Shown here piece after piece: positions 11,270-23,429 of a DNA stretch of 64,000 nucleotides (its first letter is position 1; every line of letters starts with the position of its first letter). Source of the DNA: Nageia nagi (lineage: Eukaryota > Pinophyta); the NCBI GenBank assembly GCA_050084985.1, contig JBITNC010000001.1, forward strand, positions 47,244,001-47,308,000, given 5' to 3'. The position numbers were made by a program, and so were the translations under genes. Under the pieces are notes generated by a model that was given only the letters and a program-made list of their open reading frames with translations, searched no databases and was not told where the DNA came from.

Positions 11270-12060
11270 CCTAGGACATCAATGACATGGAAATGAAGCA
11301 TATTGTTCCCCTCCTTAAGGAATTGAACATGCACATGGCTAAAATGTAGAAACAAATAGCAACAATGACCAATTCAATGAGTTCAACATCTAGTCTTGTT
11401 GTCCAAGATGGGCCTTCTAATATCACACAATCATAAATTCCATATGAATATGATGGCATCTTCACTTCACCTTCAATGAATGACATCCATAATTTTCCCC
11501 TACCACCTGATCATAAGGCCCCCAAGTTTGAGATGTTTAGCGATGAATAAGATCCCAAAAAATATCTCATTAGCTTTCAAGAGTTCTTACTGAAGTTAGG
11601 ATTGAAGGATAGATTAATGGTGAAATTATTCCTAAAAGGGGATGCTAGTCAATGGTTCTATGATCTATTTAGTAATTTAGTTGATTCATTCAAGACCTTA
11701 TTCAAAGAATTCATCAACCAATACAAGCATAATATCAAGGAGTAAAGAAATGTATCTAAATTATGTGCACTCCAACAAGGAAGCAATGAAAACCTAGAGA
11801 AGTATATTATACATTTCAAAAAGGTATGGAAATCTATTCAAATTAAATTAGATGAGCATGAAATTTATGTTATTTTTCATGAATCTTTTAAACCTATTCT
11901 TAAGGTACATGCTCCTAGTGCTAAAGATATTGGTTTTAGTGTACTAGTCCAACATTGATTGCAAAAAGAAAAGGTATTGTTAGTTTTAAGTGAGCTTAAG
12001 TATCTAGTTAAACACAATCAAAAAATATATGCAAATAAAGATGAAAAATTGATACATATG
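11270..12060 (+). pseudogene. Element 2 gag (broken)
   Basis: Plus-strand remnant of a retrotransposon gag. The core reads KYLISFQEFLLKLGLKDRL, then LKGDASQWFYDLFSNLVDSF and FKEFINQYKHNI, which is the classic gag pattern of a Trp-Phe-centred core followed by an EF..QY block. Several stops interrupt it. A presumed start lies near 11289, in the unit that begins MEMKHIVPLLKELN. No zinc knuckle could be recognised downstream. Confidence 0.7.
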
Positions 12061-12417
12061 ATGGATAGACCTACTTCTCCTCCAAAGTTGCAATAGTCTA
12101 ATACTACAAAAGAGAAGTCATATACATTCCCTATGCAAACATGCATTATTTTAAGGGATCTCATAAAAAGAGGAATTTTTCATCCCATTGAATGCTCTTC
12201 CCAAGATGATAATACCCTCATGGGATGCTTTGATGCCTATTGCACTTACCATTAAAAAAAAAGAGCATGCTACAAATTTTTGCAAGACATTAGAGATAGT
12301 AATATTGGAGCTTATTGAATAAGGAAGCTATAAAATTAATGAAATCCTTATCAACCAAATACCTATAATCAATATCATCTCAGTGGAAATGGAGGTTTAT
12401 GCCAACTTGAGAATAGG

Positions 12418-13170
12418 ATGCCCATGCCATATTCCAAATCCAATCACAACGAAACAAATATCCCACCCGATCCTAAAGTTTATAGCATGATTGATCAATT
12501 GAAAAATACACCTATAAAAATTAGTCTATATGATCTTATTTCTACTTCTCAAGTTCATAGGGATATATTATATGCCTTATTTAAAAATAAAATTATCTCT
12601 ACTAATATTTCAGCTGCTATGTTTTCTAAAAAACTTAGAACCATTAAGGAATGTGATGCTATTTTTTTTACAAATATGAAAATCTCAATAAAGAATTATT
12701 AGATGAATGTTCAACTTTATATATCACACCTATGGTTGATGGATGAAAAGTCAAAAGAAAAATGGTAGATAATGGATTAGCTATAAATGTATGCTCTAAT
12801 CATTTTTTGATTCAATTGCAAGCAAAAGGTGTAGATATCCCTTCATTAGAAGAAGCTACTTTCAAGATTAGGTCTTATGATAGCTCATCAAATAAACCAT
12901 TGGAAATAGCTATAATTATTATTACTATAGGTATCATACTATAATAGTAAAATTTTAGGTTGTAGAGTCCAAATTATCATATAACATGCTCTTAGGGAGG
13001 CCTTGGATTCATGATATGAATGCAGTCCCTTCTATACTACATGGTAGATTAAAGTTTGATTCCAAGGTGAAGTACATACAATCATGGGAGATCTTGAGCC
13101 ATATGCACTATGTAATGTTGTGATTTTGAATATATTGCCATGTTACCACCATAATCTGAGATAGATCCCT
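12418..13170 (+). pseudogene. Element 2 linker and aspartic protease (broken)
   Basis: The first part (12418-12702) reads MIDQLKNTPIKISLYDL and a following SQVHRDILYALF, the short conserved segment that precedes the protease in Tat-type elements. The protease itself starts near 12762 with VDNGLAINVCSNHFL; relatives usually have DGSG or DNGS at this site, so the catalytic loop is altered. The C-terminal flap region about 12950-13130 carries [15 protein letters not shown]-like wording in shifted frames, which is diagnostic for this protease family. Confidence 0.65.
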
Positions 13171-14089
13171 TGGAATGTCCTACACTAGGGTCAACTATAG
13201 AAAAATAGGTCTAGATCATGAAGATAGGTGTGGGAACTTATAGAATTGATGACATAGACCTATTTGCATCCATAAAAGACTTGTATGGCCCTTGATCATA
13301 GTTTTTGAAGTCCACAAACAATTTCTAATACTACCAAAAAGCCACCAATGGTGTGTAAATGATGAAGATAGTGACCAATCTTGATCTACCTTGTCTAAAA
13401 CATCAAACTAGACCTCTTCAATGGACATGCCATCATCTTCTCAACCAGGTAATATTTTTCAAAATTCTTTTGTTCATAAATACATGGTTCAAAATTGCAA
13501 ATATAAACATGGGGGATTAAGTAAAACCATACAAGGAATGTATACTTTTCATGATAACTCTAAGGATCAAATGACCAAAATAGGCTTGGGTGGTGATGGT
13601 AAAATATAACAAAAATGGGATCTCATTAAGTTTGTTAAAGAATGAAATTTGATAGAGTTATCAAATGATATTGATGTAGATACTTGGATTGATGATTTTA
13701 TACATGTTGAATTTGACTATTTCAAAACTGATGATGATCTTCTTGAATACTTAGGGGCACATTTAGAATTTCCTAAATATAATAAGAAACACAAAGCTAC
13801 TTATATCCTTAATGAATATGCTTATTTTGGTCAAGAGATCAATTTTCATGAAATATTGTAGGTTCATCCATTGGATGTAGATGAGGATGAAGTACCAAGC
13901 ATGGAAGAATTGCCCTCCTTAGTACAAAAGAAAGAAGACCTTACATTTTTGCAAGAGGAATTGATACACATAAATATTGGCACTTCAGATGATGAAATAT
14001 GGATATAAATTGGAGGAGCCCTACCTCTTCCATAATAAGAAAGGTACAAAAATAAATTAATTGAATATTATAAGAATTTTTCTTCATCT

Positions 14090-14840
14090 TATGATAATAT
14101 GCTAGGTTTATATCCTTCATTTGTTATGCATAATTTTCCATTGAATGAGGGAGCCAAACCAATCAAACAAAAACCAAGAAAGATGCATCCTTCTAAGGCA
14201 TTACTAGTTAAACAAGAAATTGAGTAATATTTGAATGCTAGATTCATAAGGCCAATTGAATATTATGAATGGATGGCTAACATTTTCCCTATTTCCAAAC
14301 CAATTGGTGAGATCTGGGTATGTACCAATTTTCATGATATTAATAATGATTTTCCTAAAGATGATTTTCCATTACCTAATATTGATATGAGTGTTGATAG
14401 TATAGTTGGTCATGATACATTATCATTTATGTATGGATTATCTAGCTATAACTAAATATTTATTAACCTTACTAACCAACAAAAAACAAATTTTACTACC
14501 CCTTGGAGTAATTCTTGTTGGAAGGTTATGTTTTTTGGACTTAAAAATGCAAGAGCTACATACCAAAGAGCAATGGTCACCATGTTTCATGAGCACATCC
14601 ACAAGACCATGGAGGTATACATTGATGATATTCTAATCAAATACAAGTAAGGAAAAGACCATATATAAGCACTTGAAGAGGTATTCACCATTTTAAAAAG
14701 GTAAAAACTAAGATTTAAACTTAAAAATGTGTATTTGGAGTTACTTTTGGGAAACTACTTAAGGTTTATGGTTTCTAATCAAGCAATAGAAGTAGACCCT
14801 AAAAAAGTAAAAGCCATTGTTAGCATGCCTTCACCTAAAA
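14090..14840 (+). pseudogene. Element 2 reverse transcriptase (broken)
   Basis: Plus-strand Ty3-type RT. Motifs in order: LNEGAKPIKQKPRKMHPSKA, LNARFIRPIEYYEWMANIFP, GEIWVCTNFHDINNDFPKDD (the R.CVDFRDLN block of relatives, with changes), FFGLKNARATYQRAM, and the catalytic VYIDDILIK. YIDD is kept. The thumb region follows with stops. It cannot be expressed as one chain because of at least four frame breaks. Confidence 0.82.
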
Positions 14841-14939
14841 TTTGAAATAATTAAGGAGTCTCCAAGGAAAAATAAATTTAGTTACAAGATTCATTTCACA
14901 ACTTGGAGACAAGTGTAGGCCATTTACCCATTTGCTCAA

Positions 14940-15470
14940 AAATGATGTCAATTTTTTATAGGATTAAAATTGTCAAAAAGCATTTGAGGATATCAAAGAA
15001 TATTTTCCTAATCCTCCTATACTAGCTCCCATGGATTTTTTAAATATTGCTTACTTATACATCTCAACCACATTATATGCATTAGACACAATGCTTTATC
15101 AAAAAGATATAGAAACTACGGAAAGAGCCATCTATCATCTTAGAAAAATGTTGATTAATTATGAGACTAGATACACTCCTATGGAAAAGATTATCTATGG
15201 TATTACGTTCACTACTAAAAAATTGAGGCATTATTTATTATATTACACTACATTTCTTATTATTCCTATTAACCCCTTAAAATACCTTGTAGTTAAGCAG
15301 TATCTCTCATGTAAACTTGCAAAGTGGCTAATGTTGTTACAAGAATTCAACATCAATGTTGTAAACAAAAAATTTGTCAAAGGCCAAGCAATCACATATC
15401 TGATAGCTAATTTCCCTCAATATAAGGAGGTGATCATCCATGTAGAATTTTTATACAAATATTAAGGTGA
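14940..15470 (+). pseudogene. Element 2 RNase H (broken)
   Basis: The first RNase H, directly after RT. The open piece 15031-15465 (144 codons) carries NYETRYTPMEKIIYGITFTT, KKLRHYLLYYTT and NPLKYLV, the standard blocks of the gypsy RNase H, followed by AKWLMLLQEFNINVVNKK and a KGQAITYLIANFP tail. The first acidic catalytic position falls in a damaged part. The piece opens at a Met that lies inside the domain. Confidence 0.75.
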
Positions 15471-15579
15471 TCCACACCAAAAATAGTATGCAAACCTGCT
15501 AGAGGGCCACTAATGGCATGATTTTGACGGGATCTTGATCCCTGATGACTACATATGTCTCATAAAAGATGAGCCCACA

Positions 15580-16050
15580 ATATGGAATCTATATTTTGAT
15601 GGTTCAAAATGTTTTCATGGAGCAAAATAAAGTATTATTTTGTATATCCTACAAATCAGATAATCCCTATGGCATACAAACTTACTTTTGAATGCATAAA
15701 CAACATGGCTAAATATGAGGCTTTGATATTAGGATTTGAAAGCTACCATCACTTTGAAAATCAAGGATATAGAGATATATGGGGATTCATAGCCTATTAT
15801 CAATCAAGTGCAAGATTTATATAATACTAAGGATGAAAATTTAAGTTCCTTATAGACTTGTGGTGATTGATTTATTAGAGCAATTTGATAGATATACTAT
15901 TTATAATATTCCAAGAACTAATAATAGGTATATAGATGCAATGGCAAGTGTAGACTCTCTAGCATCAATTGAGATTGAAGATGAGGAGACCATACTCACA
16001 ATTTGTAAGTTAAGCTTTCCTTCTTACATGGATCATATGGAAGAGACTTA
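15580..16050 (+). pseudogene. Element 2 second RNase H (archaeal type, broken)
   Basis: A second RNase H-like domain, the hallmark of Tat-type elements. It begins with YFDGSKCFHGAK (catalytic Asp in DGS), followed in another frame by PTNQIIPMAYKLTFECINN and MAKYEALILGFE with the conserved Glu, then an IEIYGDS-like block and a VIDLLEQFDRYTIYNIPR tail. At least three frameshifts split it. The fold is known for this group; here I only see the motif series. Confidence 0.75.
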
Positions 16051-17332
16051 GGCTTGTTTTATTATGGAAGAGAATGATTTTCAAAATTGGTACTTTGATA
16101 TCTACAATTATTTGAAAAATCAAACAACTCTTGAAAATTTTGATAGAAATCAAAGAGTGAGATTGAAAAGAACTACAATAAGATATTTGATCATTGGAGA
16201 AGTATTGTATAAGATGTCATTTTGATGGTGTATTATTGAGATGTTTAACACAAGATGATATAACTACTACCTTAGAACAAGTTCATGGTGGCCATTTTCA
16301 TGCAAAGGTCCGACACAAAAAAAAAAATTAGGATTGGATATTATTGGCCTACTATGGAAGAAGATTGTAAGGCCCATGTAAAAACTTATTTACAATTAAA
16401 AAATATGCAAATGTAGAGAAGCAACCTACCCTAGAGTTACACTCTATTATTTCTCTATGGCCATTTGCTACTTGGCACATAGATTTGATTGGTATGATTA
16501 ATCCTCATTCTAGGGAAGGACACAAATTTATCATTATAGCTATAGATTTTACCACCAAATGGGTAGAATCTATCCCAATGAAATCAGTTACTTAAGCTAA
16601 AATCATCGCATTTCTCACTAAAAACATCATCACAAGGTTTGGTGTACCACAAATATTGATCATGGAAAATGGCCCAAATTTCAAAGGTAAAGACATGAAG
16701 GTATGCAAGAAGTTTCACATTACACAAATCTTTTATTCTATACTACTACCCTCATGAATGGTCAAATTGAAACTACAAATAAGACACTCAAGAGTATACT
16801 TGCCAAAACATGGGATAGATATAAGAGATATTGGCATGAGCAATTACCATATGCATTATGGGAATATATAACAAGTGTTCATATAGCCACTAGGGCAACA
16901 TCATTCTCATTAGTATAAGGAGATGAGGCCATTTTCCCACTTGAGTTGGAAATCCCCTCCCTTAATATTTCCTTACAAGGTGACATATCTAATAAAGATG
17001 CAAGAAAAGTAAGGTTGCAAACAACTGGAATCATTAGATGAGAAGAACATCAAAACTATTGAACATCAAAGGTATACCATGAAAAACTCAAGAGAGAATT
17101 TGGAAAGAAAATCAAAACAAAGGAATTCAAGGTAGTATATCTAGTTTTGAAAGAAAATATCAATAAAATAGTAGCAAATGATGAAGCAAAATGTAAATTT
17201 GAGCCCGATTTTATGGGCCCATATGTTGTAATTGATGCAACAAGATCATTTACATATAAACTATCATCCATGGATGGAAAAGAAGAACTAAATACATTAA
17301 ATGTTATCCATATTAAATGTTTATATGCTTAG
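16051..17332 (+). pseudogene. Element 2 integrase (broken, second Asp changed)
   Basis: Plus-strand integrase with core wording PLWPFATWHIDLIGMINP (first Asp), a VPQILIMENGPNFKG block, and NGQIETTNKTLKS with the Glu, then WHEQLPYALWEYITSVHIAT. In the second block the normal DNGPNF reads ENGPNF, so the second catalytic Asp is replaced by Glu. The C-terminal part (17147-17332) reads DEAKCKFEPDFMGPYVV and ends INTLNVIHIKCLYA-like at a stop. Several frame breaks occur. Confidence 0.78.
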
Positions 17333-18360
17333 ATATGATAGCTTTGTGTCCTACAAAATATAGATTTCATGAGCAGGGGCATGCACACTTTTATTTTTTA
17401 CAAAATTCAAAATATTCCATGACACTAGCGATGTGCATTAACTATCAGCATGAAGCTAGTGGCATGAAAAACATAAAAAAAGAGAGAGAGAAAAGAAAAA
17501 CAAAAACAAAAATAACAAATGATTATTAATATACTTGGATCATACACATAAAATGTATGATCATCGATGGCCAATGACATGACTAGTGAGAGTTCACTCA
17601 CTTAAAAAAAAAAATTAATGATATAGCCATAAGCAAGATGTTGACATTGGTTCACCCTAATGGATGATGCAACTTGTTGTGTATTCATATGGTTTTTACT
17701 TTGAACCCATCCAAAGCATAATATTTTCAAATCATAGAAACCAACAATGCAATCATAAGATATTTCTAACATTGAATCATCATCAGTGGAAGATATAATT
17801 CATTATGCATCCACCTTATTTTTATGACTAACATTTCATCGTAGGTATCTACATCCTAAATAGAAGAAGAAAATACATAAAATCCCATGCCATCAATGGT
17901 ATGTACATTATTCCCTATGCCATCAACAACATCCATATCATCATCATTTCATCCTAGTCAAAGCATATCTTCTCTATTTTAATTCATGTATGTAAGTGTG
18001 AATGGTTCTAGAGTCTCAGAAATGATAGAATGGCTAGATTCATGGTTGAATTAGTATAATGGGAAAAATCATATCTTCCATATCCAAAATCAGATATGGG
18101 ACCATCTAGCTACATCATTATATTTATTTCCATCATCTACACAACATCATTCCTAGAGAAAGAATCTTCATCAAATTTTACCTTGGTTGCACCATTCAAG
18201 GTCCTTTCCTAGGGAATCCAAGTCAAAAGGGGGTGCAAAGGACCCTCATCATCAACAACAACAAGAAGGGGTAGTACTATAAAGAGTTCAAATATTTCAA
18301 AAAAAATTCTTTTACACTTCTTCTTTAGACATGTAATTTCATTTCTTCAATCACACCTCT
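17333..18360 (+). other. Element 2 non-coding 3' region
   Basis: About 1 kb between the integrase stop and the polypurine tract. It is AT-rich with many ATC/CAT repeats around 17900-18150. No antisense extra ORF was found here, unlike element 3. Confidence 0.5.
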
Positions 18361-18374
18361 AAAGAGGGGCAAAA
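18361..18374 (+). other. Polypurine tract of element 2
   Basis: AAAGAGGGGCAAAA directly before the TGTAGATGCC start of the 3' LTR. This form is widespread in Tat/Athila-type elements. Confidence 0.85.
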
Positions 18375-18995
18375 TGTAGATGCCTAAAAATAAATTATTA
18401 TTTATTAAATAATTCATTTTAGAGTCTCAATGATGTATTATGTAAAAAGGGGTTAAATAATACCCAAATTTATGTCAAAGCTATGTAGTATGTCTAGTGG
18501 ACCCTTGTGGTATGTACAAGGGGTCAAAAAGATCAAAGTCATATAAACTTGTATCATGTATAAAGGCATCAATTAATGACCTTAAATTTTAAAGGAAAAT
18601 GAATATGAGGAGGAATCTAGAGGGATTATAGCACATGTTACATCAATTTGTTAAGCACAAATATTATTTGTAAGTTATATCTTATGATTGTTATTTGATG
18701 ATTATTTCACTCACTTGTCACTACATTCTTGATTGCATTTGTTATATCGCTTATTTTAGGCCACTAGTAATGTACCTCTTTTAGGCTACCAACAATGTGC
18801 AATTGAATTAATGTATGCTCATATTTTGTATATGTTGCTTCTAATGGAATGAATATGTGATCTAATTAAACATAAGTATCTTTTTGTTATTCATTATTGC
18901 TATATTTCAGATATATATGACAATAAGGAACAAGTAGATAAATAGTGTGTTAATTAATGCCCTAAATAATTATATGCATTAGTTTGGTTCTATAC
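18375..18995 (+). repeat. 3' LTR of element 2
   Basis: Aligns with 10596-11170, with a few insertions that make it longer (about 621 bp). Starts TGTAGATGCC. The end near TATACA is placed by alignment with GGGTCTACA of the other copy and may be off by several bases. Confidence 0.8.
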
Positions 18996-19650
18996 ATAGT
19001 ATACCTTCCTTTCAATATCAAATATTTCATTACAACTTTGTAAATATCCTATCATTTCTTTCAAAGATAATCAACATCAAATCCTTCTCTCAATTTTGGA
19101 ATATTTTCAATTTTATCCATAAAAAAACTAATGTTATCTTTTTTATTATGGGTTTCTCTCCTATTCTTTATACCGAATAACTAAATCCTAGTTTTTGTAG
19201 CTATCAACTCCATATATATCTGAAAGGAATGCCCTCCCATGTCCACCTATGAGTGGTTCTAGGAAACCATAATATTTGGACACAAACCCATATCATGACC
19301 CACAAAATGCTCAATGAAATTACTAAATCCCTCCTTTAGAAATAGATCTCATAACCTTTTATTTCATTTCAACTCCATGTAATCTATAGGTTCATTCTTT
19401 ACTAATGGCCCATGCATCTTACTCACCACTATAATAACACTAAAATAATTTTTTTCTACTTCACTGTAGTGAAAATGATAGTAGAAATAAGTTGTAAGGG
19501 ATAATGGCCACTTAATTTTTCCTCTCAACCAATTGAAAGATGTGATATAGTAAGTGTTCTTATCATACTCTCCCTTATCAAACTATGATAATACTAGTAT
19601 AACAAAGCACTTTAATATCTAGGACATATACTATTTACATAAATCTCCTA
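18996..19650 (-). pseudogene. Decayed coding-like region, family unknown
   Basis: On the minus strand this has long coding-like runs: WPLSLTTYFYYHFHYSEVEK, then SKMHGPLVKNEPIDYMELK, FLKEGFSNFIEHFVGHDMGL and MGGHSFQIYMELIATKTRI, with a handful of stops. I do not recognise the family. It lies downstream of the LINE reading but does not look like a LINE RNase H, so it is more likely part of the sequence into which element 2 inserted. See the related pieces at 10449-10595 and 3730-4311. Confidence 0.35.
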
Positions 19651-19699
19651 CCATCATTCTAATCATCTACCACATTTTTCCTTCTAATTGCTCCAAATT

Positions 19700-20900
19700 G
19701 TGTTGAAGAATAATCATTACAATCTCACATCATGCAACACATATGACAAGCCAAGTCAAGTAAAAAATCATTTAATACCTCCCTAAATTCCACCTCAATC
19801 TCTTTATTTGAAACATTTCTTATTACACCACACCAAGCTATTTTTTTGATAAAAAAATATTTCATTATTTTAATTAACAACTTTGGAGGAAATTCTTTAT
19901 TTGAAATAAATGGTTATTCCTCTCAATCCAAACCATCCACCAAATATGGGAAAGCAAAATTATCCATATTCTACCCATTCTCTTGTTCACTTTATAAGGT
20001 TCCCACTATAATATATAGTCACTTGTAGATTCTAGAGAAACCCATTGTATATTCATCAAAATAAAAACATGATTAAGGATATCTAAAGAAAACTCATAAT
20101 GAATCAATAAATGATTCCTTCTTTCCTCTTTTTCCTTACACAGAACACACATATTAGCTAACTAGAATCCCCTACTCTACAACTTATCCAAGGTTAGTAT
20201 CACCTCATGAGCTATAGAAGAAGGAAATCATAGCTATTACATCTTTTAGTTATACCTTCTCCCATATACAAGAGGTATTCTTATTATTTGAAAAATAATG
20301 AATTGGATTCGTAAAATTGAATTTTTTATTTTTAACAAAACTACACTTAATAGTATATTCTTCTCTTATATTATCAAATTCAATTAATTCAAGTTAGTTA
20401 CTAATAATTTGTAACTGAGACTCTATTTTAGAAATTGAAGAATGCACCATTTTCCATCTTTTTACTCCATTATTCATCTTTATATAATCCTTTACACAAA
20501 AACCTTGATTAGTCATTTCCCAAATTGCAACACTTTTCATATCATCATACAAAAAGGTATCTCCCTTAACCAATAATCCTCTTAAAGAAAACTCTCTCAC
20601 CATTCTATATACTCCAAAGTGAATTTTACATAATTAAATTCTTTACATATTTAATCCCATTCTAGAATGTTGAGCCATTTAGGATATCCCCAAACCTCAA
20701 GAAGGAATTAGATTATTCCAAATACTTAAACTTACAAATATTAACTCATTCATATTGACCATTCTCAACAACTTTCCAAAATAACTTAGCTCTTAAACAT
20801 TTACTCATAATTCTCATTTTTCTCAAACCTAGACTGCCATATTTCTTCTTATTACAAACCTTATCCCATTCCACCAAAGCCTAGTTTTTCTTCTTATCAT
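19700..20900 (-). pseudogene. LINE C-terminal Cys/His (zf-RVT-like) region
   Basis: The minus strand starts with ALVEWDKVCNKKKYGSLGLR, the typical W..VC..K..GGLG block after plant LINE RTs. It continues through VREFSLRGLLVKGDTFLYD (open piece 20603-20394) and a CVFCVRKKRKKESFIDSL-like C..C pattern, and ends in FIKKIAWCGVIRNVSNKEI. This is the zinc-finger part that follows RT in plant L1 elements. Many stops are present. Confidence 0.6.
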
Positions 20901-20999
20901 TTCTTGACGATAAAAAATCCTACAAATTGCATCAATGTTTTGAGCTATAGTCATCAACATCTTAAAAATAAGAGAGCTGTAAATGGGTACACTTTGAAG

Positions 21000-22600
21000 A
21001 GTAGGTTTAATTAGCTACAATTTACTAGCATGACTTAGAATTTACTACTTCCAATCTACCAATTTCAATTTGACCCTTTCAATAATTGAGTCCCAAAATG
21101 ACTTCTTAATCCCTCCTACCAATAAGGGTATTCCAAGATAAACAAATGGAAACTCACTAATTTGACATTGAAATAACTTAGCAACATTTTTCTATCTCAA
21201 AATAGGAGTGTTAAAAAAATAGTCTTTTGAAAATTAACTTTCTAATGAGAAGGTTTTTCATATAAAATTAACACATCCTTAAAATTCCTAGCTTCTCATA
21301 TATATAATTTACCAATCAAAATTATATCATCAATAAATTGATGATAAGAAACAACCTCACTATTTGATGATGGTTTCATACCTTGAATACATTCAACATG
21401 TTTCCTTTTTGATACCATTATTCTTAAATCCTAAGCCATCATAATAAAAAAATAAGGTACATGGTATCACCCTATTTTAAATCCCTCTAAGATTTAAAAT
21501 AACTTACTACTTCCCCATTAATAAGAACTAAAAAAGGACTATAAATACACAATCTAATCCACATTATCCATTTATCACCAAACCCAAACTTCTCAACAAT
21601 TCTATCTAAAAAGAATTAATTTACTCTATCATACACTTTTTGCATATCCAATTTTAACAACATACTTTCTTATTTTCTATAACATAATGAATAAAGAGTT
21701 TTACGCATTGTAATAATCCCATCCGTAATATGCCTACCATGGAAAAATCCATCTTGCTTAAGAGATATAATCATATGTAAATACTCTTGAAATCTTCTTT
21801 ACATCAACTTAGTAATGATAATGTAAATACAATTATACAAACTAATGGGTCTAAAATTCTTAAATTCATTAGCTCTAGGAATATTTGGGATAGGAGTCAA
21901 GAAAGTAGCATTTCAAGATCTTAACAATTTGCTCTTCCTAAAAAATACCCCCACAACTATACAAATATCATTACCCACAATCTCCTAATATTTTTGATAA
22001 AAACATGATGGAAACATATCAAAGCCTTATATTAGTATTCATACTAAAAATAGTTCTCTTAATTTCATCCTTTATTATAGCTCTCTCCAAATCCTTTCTA
22101 ATAATATCATTAAACACTTTTGGAATGGAACTTACTACTACATCCATTACAATTAGATCCTCATATTGATTAAGACTAAGAATATTAGAAAAAAAAAGAC
22201 TCTCCTTCCTTCCTAATCTCCTCAATATCATCAATAATAATTTAATTTGAAATTTTATCTTAGAAATTCTTTTCAAACTCCTATTCAAAGTACACAACTC
22301 AAAAAAGCTTTGTATTTTTATCCCCATATCTTAACCAAGAAACTCTATACTTTTATTTCCAATGCATATCTTCCTGATCCATAGTATTATAAAACTCTGG
22401 TAAGGTTTTCTACTCTTCCAAATCAATATTAAGATACCTAACCTCCTTTTCAATTAGCATATCAATCTGTTGTAGCTTGTCCTAAAGTTCTTGCTTCATA
22501 TGATGAATATTTTTAAAAATAATTCTATTTCAATCTTTAAGATTTTCTTTTATCACCTTTAGCTTACTAGAAAATCTAAACATTATCATCCCCTCAATAT
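21000..22600 (-). pseudogene. LINE reverse transcriptase (broken)
   Basis: The minus strand carries an RT of the non-LTR type. An upstream segment reads KYRVSWLRYGDKNTKLF, the standard lead-in of plant LINE RTs. The catalytic box at about 21345-21313 reads HQFIDDIILIG; most relatives have FADD or YADD, so the residue before the Asp pair is Ile. It is followed by KVNFQKTIF-like and KPSHXKVN-like text. The longest open piece is 22327-22019. It would copy LINE RNA at the nicked target. Heavily decayed. Confidence 0.75.
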
Positions 22601-22649
22601 AGATATGCCACATCTCTTTAATATTATTAAAAACTTTACATGTTGTATC

Positions 22650-23405
22650 CATGTATTCTCAAATCTAAATAGACTTCTTCTCATAACATCTTGAGAAAGT
22701 TGAACCAATAATGGATTATGATTAGAACCTATATATGTAAATTTGATAGCATAGCTAAATTATAATGATCCCTCCAAGCATTAGTCACCATGGCCCTATC
22801 TAGTTTTCTTTGAATAAACCCTAAATTCAATCTTCTATTAGACAAAGTAAAAGAGCTCCCATTAAGAGTCATATCCATAATCTAAGAAATATGAACAAAA
22901 TTACTAAAATATTTATTACTATTAGTCTAATCCTCATTACCATCCTTCTTATCCCAATAATGTAGAGGCAAATTAAAATTAGACATGAATAGCCATTCCT
23001 CATCCAAACATTACTTCATGTCTTCAAAATAATCATCCCAAAATCTTGCTTTAGCCACATCATTATTTGGGGCATAAATGTTAGTTAAAACAAAGGGAAA
23101 TCCATCCTTTTTATCTAGGTGAAATAACCCTTCTCAAATTAAAAGGAATTTTAACCATTGAAATAGTCCTAGAATCCCACAAAGTCCACAAACCTTCAGA
23201 ACTATTTTGGCTACCAATAAAATAAATAGTTCCATACTAGCTTATTTCCACACTTTATTTTATGCTCTCAATAACTTGTTATCTTTAATATTTGTCTCCT
23301 AAAAAAGTACTATATCAGGTTTATCTGACTTAATCAAATTCTTAGCAATAACTTTTCTAGTAAGTTTGTTGCAATTCCAAATATTCTAACTAATTATCTT
23401 TACTT
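22650..23405 (-). pseudogene. LINE endonuclease (broken)
   Basis: Minus-strand AP-type endonuclease, which nicks the target DNA. Motifs in order: a KVIAKNLIKSDKPDIVLFQE block with the catalytic Glu of QET, FPFVLTNIYAPNNDVAKARF, FWDDYFEDMK, a FNLPLHYWDKKDGN block where relatives have GDFN (here SNFN, so the Asp is lost), then FTLSNRRLNLGFIQRKLDRA. The IYAPN and KLDRA blocks are diagnostic for plant L1 ORF2. Confidence 0.75.
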
Positions 23406-23429
23406 AACTTAATTTTGGATTGAGTAAAA

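Larger units (their letters stand above)
10596..18995 (+). mobile_element. Element 2: full-length decayed Ty3/gypsy, Tat type
   Basis: An 8.4-kb LTR retrotransposon on the plus strand with two LTRs, a polypurine tract and the domain order gag, protease, RT, RNase H, a second RNase H and integrase. The second RNase H and the wording of its motifs place it in the non-chromovirus Tat group. It is riddled with stops and indels. The 3' LTR ends near 18995 (TATACA). I could not find a convincing target duplication: AATAA lies before 10596 and TAGTA after 18995. Confidence 0.85.

Noticed and set aside
10591-19000. Target duplication for element 2
   Set aside because: AATAA and TAGTA do not match; shifting the LTR ends by a few bases gave no better pair.
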